Shown here piece by piece: positions 24,427 to 34,349 of a DNA stretch of 64,000 bases (position 1 is its first letter; each line of letters starts with the position of its first letter). A model generated the notes under the pieces. It did no database searches and was not told the origin of the DNA. It saw only the letters and a program-made list of their open reading frames with translations. The translations under genes were made by a program, and so were the position numbers. The DNA is from Nilaparvata lugens. Lineage: Eukaryota > Arthropoda > Insecta > Hemiptera > Delphacidae. Where the stretch lies: contig NC_052517.1 in assembly GCF_014356525.2 (NCBI RefSeq), positions 3,230,742-3,294,741 of the forward strand, in the 5' to 3' direction.

Positions 24427-24708
24427 GATATTTTGAATATTCTTTCCGAAGAATGGACATTGATATGTTCAAAGCTCCGCCAATTTATGTAGATGCATTA
24501 CAATATGATTATTATCTATAGTTATTATATTACAAATTGCTTTTTCATATCATATACAGTTCAATAATTATTTTCTTAGTCTATATTATGTAAATTCATC
24601 TATAATTTTGCTGTATTGTGAGCTATTGTATATAAGTGTATAAGCCAGTATATATTGTAATCTACATAGATAAAGTACTCAATCAATCAATCAATCAATC
24701 AATCAATA
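24427..24708 (+). mobile_element. Repeat family A, near-full copy
   Basis: It preserves the family C-terminal peptide DILNILSEEWTLICSKLRQF followed by M and a stop. After ~220 bp of 3' region it ends AGATAAAGTACTC plus six AATC units. Confidence 0.85.
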
Positions 24709-25240
24709 CTCTGTGGAATATTAATTTCTAATCTATTATTGTAGTTTCCATTATTCTATGATTTTAGTGTTACATTTGGTCGTCTTAATTAGCTTTGTTA
24801 CTCGACTTCATTTTCGTGTGTTCGTTTTGTTCTCTTCATCTTGTTCCCGTTCTTCTATTTCTTCGTTAGGTTGGCTATTCCTAAGTTGTCTTTTCTACCA
24901 ACATTTTTCCAATTTCACAAAAGTTATGCTGTTCTTCTAATTGAATCTAATTGAAGTCCTGGACTTATAAGCCCTTCACTCAGAAAGCGAAATTATAAAC
25001 TCCAGGGTCTAACGTGATCTCTAAACTCCAGGGTCTATTTGAGTTCTCAACTACGTAGACGCTCTGCTCGGAAAGTCAATTTTCTGACTCCAGCTGTTTA
25101 AAGTCTAGAACTTAGCTAAATCCCGAGCTCGGAAACCAGCCCTTAGTGTTTTAATCCTGTATTTATCATATTATGAAGTTTGGGAACCTACTAAATTGTT
25201 GATCCGTAGAGAATATTGTTGAATTATTATAATGAATAAT
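24709..25240. other. Unassigned stretch
   Basis: AAACTCCAGGGTCTA occurs twice (about 24998 and 25023). No gene recognised. Confidence 0.35.
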
Positions 25241-25846
25241 ATCGGTGCACCGAGCTTCGATCGTTATTTTTATTCAACTTATTGATAAACAGAACATAAT
25301 TCTCTCAGATGATCGTGTTTATATTTCACAGCTGGCTATAGTGTGGTCCACGTTATAATGGCAGTGGATAAAGTTAGGAGAATGGCAATGCTCATTCTCT
25401 GCATTAATAAATTATATTTCTACACTGTCAAAAACATAATTGGCATCGTTGTGGACCTAGAAAAGGATAGTACCACCGGCTTTGTCGAATGATAGACAAT
25501 GGTAGCAAAACCAAAGTTGAACAAATACTGTCATTATAACGTAGACCTCACTATATACGTCATCTTATGAATTTCCGGGATGCGATATTTTGATTTTTCA
25601 CATACTCACTTTTTTACTATCCACAGCTGTTTCAGCCAAGGATGAATTATCCTTTTAAAATGTCGTTCAGCGAGTTTTCCCAAGGATGAGACCTAGTGCA
25701 ATCGAATCTTTATATCATATACCTACTATGTTCCAAATTTCGTGAGAATCGTTAGAGCCGTTTTCGAGATCCGTTAAACATAAATAACCAGATATAAAAA
25801 TAGCCAGATATATAAATACAGAAATTGCTTGCTTAATATAATAGGA
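25241..25846 (+). mobile_element. Repeat family R copy split by MITE T
   Basis: It starts ATCGGTGCACCGAGCTTCG and ends TTGCTTGCTTAATATAATAG. MITE T at 25337-25554 sits inside it. Confidence 0.65.
25337..25554. mobile_element. MITE family T, complete copy 3
   Basis: TIRs TATAGTGTGGTCCACGTTAT and the inverse at the right edge, with the same interior as the other complete copies. Confidence 0.85.
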
Positions 25847-26075
25847 TTATTCTCGTAGAGAATATTCTTCTACGAGATTAGTTATCAACATCATAATATT
25901 CTAAAAGTTGAGAGAGTTCTTCCCAATTATTTTTCTCTCTCAATCAAAGAACCAGTTACAGTTGAAGACTCGTAAGCCACGCCTCCTAGCTCCACCTACC
26001 TTGCTGCTGATTGGTGATTCTCACTTACTAGCTCTTAATTCTTGCACAAGAACTTTTTGATCACAATATTAAATA

Positions 26076-26884
26076 TCTGGTGTGACGCACTCACACAATT
26101 TTCCTTGCTGTTATGAAAATTGATCAACTGACGCTAGTGTTCACGCGCATCTCAAGTCTACTATTCAAAGATCTGAGCCACCTGGTGATAGGACTATAAC
26201 GCTGCACACAAACGAAGTCTGGTATCTCTTCATAGTTGATGATTAAATAGAATCAACTGTTGCCAACAGTTTGCAATTTAATAATCTTATTTTCTCGAAC
26301 TTCGAGCTTATTTTCAATTTAAGGTGAAAATAATACTGAACATTAATTGTAGAGATTTTTATGCTCAATCTTTTCCACTTGAAACTTTTTAAAATTGTAT
26401 CTGAAGCCTGATAATTGGGATTCTAAAATCAAAATTTCCATAGATGGGGCGGAGCTCCTGGAATTTTTACATTATATGGGACTTGTGGCAGTTGATAGAG
26501 CTTATCAATGATTTATACCTTTTTTTAGGTATAAATTTGATCAAAATGGTTGGAGCCGTTTACGAGAAAATCGTGAAAAACCCTGTTTTTGACAACATTC
26601 TCGCCATTTTAGCCGCCATCTTGAATTGCATTTGATCGAAATTGTTCGTGTCGGATCGTTATACTGTGAGGACCTTAAGTTCCAAATTTCAAGTCATTCC
26701 GTTAATTGGGAGATGTGATATCGTGTACACAGACGCACATACACTCACACACAGACCAATACCCAAAAACCACTTTTTTGGACTCAGGGGACCTTGAAAC
26801 GTATAGAAATTTGGAAATTGGGGTACCTTATTTTTTTCCGGAAAGCAATACTTTCTTACCTATAGTAACAGGGCAAGGAAAGTA
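26076..26884 (-). mobile_element. Repeat family K, copy 4
   Basis: A full-length copy with a very short CA tract (near 26732-26752). Its ends are CACTCACACAATTTTCCTTG and GGGCAAGGAAAGT. Confidence 0.7.
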
Positions 26885-27309
26885 AAATTAGTTCACAATC
26901 AAAATTTGGAAAAAAAATAGTAATAGGGGAAATAAGCCTGTTCTTTTCAATTTTATTGAATTTTACTGAATTGCTAAGTTACTTATTTGACTCTATGTTA
27001 TGTATCTCATATTTATATTTATATTTGTCTTGTTATTTTTGTTGATCCTGTTACGATTGTATTCTTTTAAAATTGGTGTATACCGTTGGAAATGTAATAA
27101 ATAAATAAATAAATTTCCAATGAGTTTCCATAGTACTTGTTGGAAACCTTATAAATATTCAGCAATAGCTTCTTATCTGATCATGAGCCATTTTACATAC
27201 AACATTGGAACAATGTGTACTTGGGTAAGCAATTACTGTACACAGAATAGACAAGTAGTCATATACGAGGAATTGCGTTTACATATTCACAAAGAGACAC
27301 ACGTGTGAG
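26885..27309. other. AT-rich stretch, possible LINE 3' end
   Basis: 26940-27112 is AT-rich with a 'GTATACCGTTGGAAATG' word and an (AATA)n tail at 27086-27112, a form common at Jockey/CR1-type 3' ends. No coding remnant precedes it. Confidence 0.35.
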
Positions 27310-28250
27310 ATAGGAGGACATGAGTGAGTTGTGGAGGATGAGGGTGATGATGAGGTGATGAGGAGAAGGAGAAGATGTAAGAGAGGCTGCAGAGGGACGA
27401 CGAGGAGGAGGAGAAGGAGAAGGTGGAATAGAAGTAGGGGGAGGTGAATAGCTCACATCTAGATATACGTTTGGAAATAGGACAATGAACAATGATGTAG
27501 AGAAGACGAAGAAGAAGAAGTAGAAGAGAAGAGGAAGAAGAAGAAGAAGAAGAAGAAGAAGAAGAAGAAGAAGAAGAGAAGAAGAAGAAGAAGGAAGAAG
27601 AAGAAGAAGAAGAAGAAGAAGAAGAAGAAGAAGAAGAAGGAGAAGAAGAAGAAGAAGAAGGAGAAGGAGAAGAAGAATAAGAGGAAGAAGAAGAAGAAGA
27701 AGAAGAAGAAGAAGAAGAAGAAGAAGAAGAAGAAGAAGAAGAAGAAGAAGAAGAAGAAGAAGAAGAAGAAGAAGAAGAAATCGTTCTACAATATCCAGAA
27801 GTTGAGGAAAATGAGGATGAGAAGGAGAAGGAGGAGCAGGAGTTGGTAAAATCGAAGGAGGAGAAGAGGTAGAAAGAGGATGAAGAGGTGGAGGAGTTAA
27901 AGGTGGAGGAGGAGGAGAAGGAGAATGAGAAGGAGGAGAAGAAGTATGAGGAGGAGAATGAGGAGGAGGAGAAGGATCAGAAGTAGAAGAAGGACGAATA
28001 CTTCTGAAGAAAGAATAATCGAAAATGGTGTTTGACAATATTCAGAAGAAGTTGAAGAAGAAGGGTGAGAGGAGGATTTAGAGAATATGGTGGAGGAGGA
28101 GAAGGAGATGGTGAAGGAGGAGGAGAACAAGAGAGGAGGAGGAGGAGGAGGAGGAGGAGGAGGAGGAGGAGGAGGAGGAGGTAAAGGAGGAGGATAGGTC
28201 AGGACAAACATGAGAATGGTGGAATAATCTTTGCATACATTACAAGTTGG
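27310..28250. repeat. Large (GAA)n/(GGA)n purine tract
   Basis: (GAA)n dominates 27505-27780 and (GGA)n 28136-28180, with irregular GGA/GAA-rich sequence elsewhere. Frames of poly-Leu, poly-Ser or poly-Pro across it are not genes. Confidence 0.95.
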
Positions 28251-28256
28251 GCTTAC

Positions 28257-28322
28257 ATCAGAGAAGAGGGGACTTCTGTATGGGATCTGTGGTCTGTACG
28301 GCTGCATGTATTGAATTGTCAT
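28257..28322 (-). CDS. Candidate third exon of the minus-strand membrane-protein gene (tentative)
   Basis: Sixty-six bases on the minus strand read MTIQYMQPYRPQIPYRSPLF then SD. They lie between an acceptor (TTATTTCAACAAG) and a donor (GAT followed by GTAAGC). The segment is unlike its surroundings, which are purine microsatellite and AT-rich DNA, and it has a balanced, Pro/Tyr-rich codon content. Twenty-two whole codons would give phase 0 at both edges, which fits the phase-0 end of the exon at 47233-47417. It could instead be the ATG-containing first exon of another gene, or chance. No expression evidence is available here. Confidence 0.4.
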
Positions 28323-28473
28323 CTTGTTGAAATAAGTAAACTCTTCATTTGTAGAGCTTTAATCAAATAAAATTGAACATGACTTTCTACTAGTAACGGA
28401 TCAACAACATTTGATATTTATGAATGAATCAATGACAACGAAAACATATGGTTTATCATATCACTTGTCTTTT

Positions 28474-29122
28474 TACTTTCCTTGCCCTATTACCATAGGT
28501 AAGGAAAGTATTGCTTTCCGAGAAAAATTAAGGTACCCCAATTTCTAAATTTCTATACGTTTCAAGGTCCCCTGAGTCCAAAAAAAGTGGTTATTGGGTA
28601 TTGGTCTGTGTGTATGAGTGTTGTATGTTCGTCTGTGTACACGATACCTCATCACCCAATAACCGGAATGACTTGACATTTGGAACCAAAGGTCCTTACA
28701 ATATGAGGATCCGACACGAATAATTTCGATCAAATGCAATTCAAGATGGCGGCTGAAATGGCGAAAATGTTGTCAAAAACAGTGTTTTCACGATTTTATC
28801 AAACACGGCTCCAACGTTTTTGATCAAATTTATACCTAAGATAGTCATTGATAAGCTCTATCAACTGACACGAGTTTCATATCAGTAAAAACTCCAGGAG
28901 CTCCGCCCCATCTATGCAAATTTGGATTTAAGATTTCCCATCATCAGGCTTCAAATACAATTTAAACAAAGTGGAAAATTCAATTATTGTGTAGTAACAT
29001 TTTCACCTTAAATGGAAAATAAGCTCGAAATTCGAGAAAATGTGATTATTCAATGCAAACTGTTGGCAACTGATGATTCTATTAAATGATTCACTATGAA
29101 GAGATAGCAGACATCGTATGTC
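28474..29122 (+). mobile_element. Repeat family K, copy 5 (right-truncated)
   Basis: It begins ACTTTCCTTGCCCTATTACC and stops at 'GATAGCAGACATCGTATGTC', lacking the last ~150 bp. Its TG tract is nearly absent. Confidence 0.7.
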
Positions 29123-29276
29123 CATTTTCAAGACATGAAGACTAGGCTACATGTCACATGTAGTGACAAAATGATTTAAAGAAATTATAATATATATTTA
29201 TAGTTCATACAGAAAGGTTCTATGTAATCACAGTGGATTAAGATTAATTCCTAGAATGCAAGTATTTCTCTCACAA

Positions 29277-29432
29277 AGGCCCGGTTGCACAAAAGCCGTT
29301 TAAGTTCTATTCCTGATTAATTTCACGTGAACCAAATCAGAGATGACCATTTCAAAAAGATGGCTTATCTGATTGGTTCTACTGGAATTAATCAGGATTA
29401 AAATTCAACCGGCTTTTGAGCAACCAGTAGTA
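29277..29432. mobile_element. Palindromic MITE (CCGGTTGCACAAAAGCCG ends)
   Basis: About 155 bp. Left CCGGTTGCACAAAAGCCG and right 'CCGGCTTTTGAGCAACC' are inverted, and the TIR extends about 60 bp to the centre (TGATTAATT words). Non-coding. Confidence 0.8.
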
Positions 29433-29459
29433 AGTACCTGATTGAATGATTACAAAAGT

Positions 29460-29770
29460 TCAACAGCTGACTTATAATTTTGTCTCAGTCCCACACACAT
29501 GCACTCGCTCACTCACTTCCATCATCAAAAGACGAAAAAATTTCCAGCTGTTTTTCCAAGGACGTATTTATCCTTTTAATGTCCTTCAGCGATTCATATC
29601 AGAATTGAGACCTAGTGCAATCGAATTTTCATATCATAAACCTACTTTGTTCCAAATTTCGTGAGAATCGTTTGAGCCGTTTTTGAGATCCGATCACATA
29701 CAGATATATAAACATCTACAAACATATTATACAAACATATAAACAGAAATTGCTCGTTTAATAGTATAGG
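29460..29770 (+). mobile_element. Repeat family R, 3' end only
   Basis: It carries the GAGCCGTTTTTGAGATCCG and TTGCTCGTTTAATAGTATAG end of the family and is truncated on its left. Confidence 0.6.
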
Positions 29771-30050
29771 ATAAGGGTATTCAAATTAATATTTTTATTT
29801 ATATTGTCATTTCGTATGATTGAGGAACATGGAGGAACAGGGCAGTAGTCAGTAGACAGTAGTTGACAGTATTCGGCTTGAGCTAACAAAAATTGGCTTG
29901 AAATTTGGAACATGAACTATCTATACCATGGAGTCTCTTCTTATCTATGAAGCAACCTACAAATGTGAAGATACAAATAAGAAGATACCTAATGTTTTGA
30001 TAAAAAAAAGAGATGAAACATGAAACAGTCTGATAAATAAAGAAGGAGGA
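29771..30050. other. Unassigned stretch with satellite edge
   Basis: 29845-29905 has 'GACAGTATTCGGCTTGAGCT', which resembles the edge of the 151-bp satellite near 17700. Nothing else recognised. Confidence 0.35.
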
Positions 30051-30244
30051 TTGATTGATTGATTATATGCCTTTATTAGGGTGGAATTAGGATTCCTGGT
30101 CCTCTCTGCCACACAACCCTTTACAAAAGAAGACAAATTTACATAAGAACAGAAAAAAATAGATTACATAAGATTAATATATAAGTAAATAAAACTATTA
30201 ATCAAAATACAATAACATATAATAAAAGAGAATTTTAAACTTTT
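30051..30244 (-). mobile_element. Repeat family B copy
   Basis: Nearly identical to 655-868, with (ATTG)n at its left edge. Confidence 0.8.
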
Positions 30245-30708
30245 CTGAGGATGAAAGAGAATGAAGGAGAAAGAAGAATAGAATGACAGAACTGGCAAGA
30301 ACTTGAATCCTACATGGTAACACATTATCAATTCTCTCTCACTTGATCCCTGACTGTAGACAACACAAAGGGTCCGAACTAATTGACGACCCTATATATC
30401 CAGGCACGATTATCCCTTGCTCGTGTTTTGATCCCTACAAAAGGACTCGCATATATTACCAACTCCTATCCCTGGTATCCCTCAAATATATACCTATACT
30501 CCTTATCCCTGGAAACTATACCTGTATTATTTCATCCCTACAAAAGGAGTCACATGTATCCCTAAAATATATATCTATACCTTGTTATCACTAACATTTA
30601 TACCTGTGTTATTTCATGCCCATTCGTATCCATTATGAAGTATATAGTGGGGTTAAGAGGGAGAGAGAGAGTGTGTGAAAGAGAGAGAGAGAGAGAGAGA
30701 GACAGAAA
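30245..30708. other. Unassigned stretch with short internal duplication
   Basis: TCCCTACAAAAGGA.TC and ATATATACCTATAC words occur twice between 30430 and 30610. A GA microsatellite closes the region. No gene. Confidence 0.4.
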
Positions 30709-30985
30709 GGTTGATTGATTGAGTACTTTATTTATGTAGATTTCAATATATACTGGCTTATACACTTATATACAATAGCTCATAATAGAGCAAAATTATA
30801 GATGAATTTACTTAATATAGACTAAGAAAATAATTATTGAACTGTATATGATATAAAAAAAGCAATTTGTAATAACTATAGATAATATTGTAATGCATCT
30901 ACATAAATTGGCGGAGCTTTGGACATATCAATGTCCATTCTTCGGAAAGAATATTCGAAGTATCCTTCCTACTAACTCTCTACCA
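30709..30985 (-). mobile_element. Repeat family A copy
   Basis: Tail at left, 5' end 'CTAACTCTCTACC' at right. Confidence 0.85.
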
Positions 30986-31053
30986 AAAAGGAGAGAGTGA
31001 GAGAGTGTGTGTGTCAGTGAGGGGGGAAGGAACATACAGATAGAGAGAGAGAG

Positions 31054-31122
31054 ATTGATTGATTATATGTCTTTATTAGGGCGGAGTTAGGACTCCTGGT
31101 TCCTCTCTACCACACAACCCTA
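31054..31122 (-). mobile_element. Repeat family B short copy
   Basis: An ATTGATTGATTATATG tail followed by about 55 bp of family B. Confidence 0.7.
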
Positions 31123-31126
31123 GAGA

Positions 31127-31390
31127 GATTAGATTAAATTTCCTTCATTTATGTATGTTACAATATCTACTGGCTTCTACACTAATTTACATTAAATGAC
31201 GGTAATGCTAATTATTCAATGAATTTTACAAAGCATTAACAATATTAATCAATGAGAATAAAGATTAAATGCAATTAGAATAACGATAATATAAAATTGT
31301 AATGTAACTTCATAAATCGGCGGTGTTTCAACAAATGATTGTCGATTCTTTTAGAAGGATATAAAATATCCTTCTCATCAACACATGAAG
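31127..31390 (-). mobile_element. Repeat family D copy
   Basis: In minus orientation it reads a peptide KDILYPSKRIDNHLLKH then RRFMKL and ~200 bp of 3' region similar to 41640-41885. It parallels the family A C-terminus (DIL..RQFM), suggesting related LINE 3' ends. Confidence 0.7.
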
Positions 31391-31407
31391 AGAGAGAGAG
31401 ATAGATA

Positions 31408-31455
31408 GATTGAGTACTTTTTTGTAGATTACAATATATACTGGCTTATACACTT
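31408..31455 (-). mobile_element. Repeat family A, left piece split by LTR element
   Basis: The text stops at TTATACACTT and resumes as ACTTATATACAATAGC at 39629, on the far side of the LTR element. Confidence 0.9.
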
Positions 31456-33444
31456 TGTAACATATTTAAATTTGGGTAGAGAAAAAACCCTAACAGAAAT
31501 AGTAATAGGTCTAAAAATAAAGTAATTGGCTAATATCGCCAAGCAGATAATAATCAAGATAAGATAGCATCAGCTTGTTCTGGCTAAATGGTACAAGAAC
31601 TTAAAAAGGATTTGAAGAAAGTTTACTACTCATAAATATATTATTTATAAAATATTTGAAGATTGAGGTTAGATAGATGTATTCACAGATCGGTGACCTA
31701 GAGATCGATCAAACCGAAGAACGTAGAATCTGACCAAAACCCCTTGGCAGAGCTTTATTGCATTCGGATGGTGTGCAATGTGAAAAAACACCCGTCCACG
31801 TGGCTAATTATTAGTTAGCATGGAATTAATATTAATATATATAATATTAACTAGCATGCAAAGAGCATAAATATAAAACCAAATAAAAATAATTTAATGT
31901 ATTCAGGAAATAAGAGTTACCAGGCGCATGAATACCTAATAAAAATTTGCATGCACCAATAGTAAAACGGCAGTTAATGGGCGGCAACTGTAGGCCGATT
32001 CAAAAATATTTATATATATTTATATAAATGTAGTAGATTTTGTGTAAAAATTTGTGTAATCTATGTTATCAATATGGCTCGAATGCAAAGAAATTATTAA
32101 TCATATAATCTAAGCAATATTTTGGCATTTTTTGTAAGATCTATTGAATTTAATGGCGGAGGATTGAGATATTAAATTTTATGCTAATTTGAAAGTCGGA
32201 AAGAGGATCTGTAAAACTTGAGAAGGAAGAACCAGCACTCGCCAGCCAGATGCCACCATAAGAGGACCCCAAATATTTTAGAGCGAAGTACCTTATAATA
32301 ATTTTGTAAAAGTTAAAGTTAAAGTAAATTATTAAATTTCTTAAAAGACTTCGTGATGCTATGTGAAGCAGAAGTCATTTTTCATTTTTATTAAATTTAT
32401 AACCCCTTGGAGGAGACGATTCCGGCTACCATATTCCCGGACCACATGGAGTTGGATCGACATCGGCGGCTTACAAGAAGATTTTCGACACGTGAGTGAT
32501 TAAATTTGAATTTAGTGATGGGCGCCCTAGTGCTTCGAAATAATCTGATGATCAAAGCTAGCTCGCCGAAAGGGTTATTATAAATTGAGAAATTAATAAG
32601 AGTAATACTTGCGCAAGTAAAAATTAGTATTAAAGGTATTTAATTGAAAGAAAAATATATAGATCATATTTTTTAGAAATTTCTATTTAATCAAAGAAGT
32701 ACGAAATCTAGGCTATTAAAACATATGCATATAATATTTAATTTTTTGCATACAATTTGCGATAATTTATCATAGTTCTAATTCACTAGATGAATGGCTC
32801 TACCTATTCCGTCAGGTGCCGAATCTTGCACCCTGAGATGAAAAATATATTCGATACAAATAAATCTACTAAATACTAGAGATTTTAATATATAGATATA
32901 TTTGGATTATTAGTGGCTAATTTATCAAGCTGATCTTAGAGCACATATTTTTGATTGAATTATCCAAGCGACAAGTATTAGCAAGTACATGTCACAGCTA
33001 CATGCCAAAGAATGCATATGATTTCAAGATAAAGGCACATGGTAATGATTCGTGCCATAAATCTAGAATATAAAGTTTAGCCTGTGATATTTTGCTGATA
33101 TAAAATATTGTTCTATTTTTTATATTATATTTTTTATCGCTCTATATATATTTTTTGCCTCGATTGATCTTTGCATTATTTGTGTAATATATGTGTGAAA
33201 TTTTCATGGTGTGCAATTTATTTTTTATTCCTCATTTCTATAGTATAAGTATCATTTTTATATATATTTATTATTTATTGAATTACAAGAGTTATAGGAG
33301 AAGCCCATATCTAGGCCTGTCAAGATTTTTTAAGACTGAATACTATTAGAAAAACCACGACCTAATTATATTAAATCTCATGCTTTACCGACTGATGCCA
33401 AGCAGGAGGCTAATCGTTATTTAAATATAAAGAATAACGTGACA
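31456..33444 (+). repeat. 5' LTR
   Basis: 1989 bp, TG...CA ends. It contains a likely core region with several AATAAA words. It is the counterpart of 37646-39628. The two LTRs show about twenty one- or two-base indels by eye and essentially no substitutions. Confidence 0.93.
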
Positions 33445-33884
33445 GAAAGACATGCCGTACCAACGTGGGACTGATGATGAGAGCCAAGCTCATCGAATAA
33501 TTATTTGAAATTAAGTCAATAACCATATTGAAAATTATAGATAACTTATACGAGTTGGGAGGAAAACTGGCAAAGGGAAATTTGTATTACTTTTTGGGGA
33601 ATCAATAGCTTTAAATAAAGAGAAATTATATGTTTTAAAGAAAATTTTATATTATTATTATAGAAAATATATTTTATAGAGAGAGCTATTATATTTTATG
33701 GGCCTAAACTGCTAGTCAGAAATCAATGAATAGTATTATTATATTATAAGAGCTTAAGTAATAAATAGGTTACCTGGCTTGTAATATCCATAGGCCTATC
33801 CTCATTTGTGTCCTTATTAATGCCTTGTTGGCCAAAACTTTCACTTTTTTAACAAACACTTGACACTTAATCCATTTTTAAAAT

Positions 33885-34349
33885 ATGAGTCTCTTTTCGT
33901 CCACGCAGAGTAAGGTAGCAGACACACTGCAGACGGCGATAGTAGCGGAGATCGACGCTGAGGGGGGCGCGATGGAGTCCAACGCCCAGATCTCTTCAAT
34001 CACCGCCAAGAATCCTGTGAACAGTAATAAACCGTTAAATGTCTCCCAAGAAGCAATAAGAAGGGTTATAGTAGAGGGGATGATCAAGTCATTTTCTAAT
34101 AGTTTAGAAAAAACAATGACCAAGGTAATGAAGGACTTGAAGGCGGAAATGAAGGAAATGCGGGAATCAGTGAAGGATACATCGGTAAGAACGGGTAAGG
34201 AAACTGCGGACACAATATCAGCATCTACCGCTGAAAATCAAGAACTAATTACAACCGATTTAACAGCAAAAATAGATACTGTCACTTGTGAGTTAAACGA
34301 AAGAATAGATAACCTACCAGCACAAAACACTTCGCAAATTCATGAATAG
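33885..34349 (+). CDS. Gag-like N-terminal frame of the LTR element
   Basis: The 154-residue frame starts at the first good ATG after the 5' leader. It reads MSLFSSTQSKVADTLQTAIV and continues into a charged, heptad-like region (about residues 60-105, many Lys/Glu/Met) that could form a coiled coil. It closes at TAG 34347-34349. A second frame is open from 34346 and carries on with clearly gag-like sequence, so the two overlap with a -1 relationship. Either the element uses a programmed frameshift, or a single-base indel (real or a sequencing error) breaks one gag gene. The latter fits the indels seen between the LTRs. The role would be the N-terminal part of a capsid protein; no database match was checked. 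Confidence 0.6.
   Translation: MSLFSSTQSKVADTLQTAIVAEIDAEGGAMESNAQISSITAKNPVNSNKPLNVSQEAIRRVIVEGMIKSFSNSLEKTMTKVMKDLKAEMKEMRESVKDTSVRTGKETADTISASTAENQELITTDLTAKIDTVTCELNERIDNLPAQNTSQIHE

Noticed and set aside
27259..28038. 259-codon frame with Pro/Ser/Leu runs
   Set aside because: Produced by the (GAA)n/(GGA)n tract; no non-repetitive domain and similar frames in other phases.
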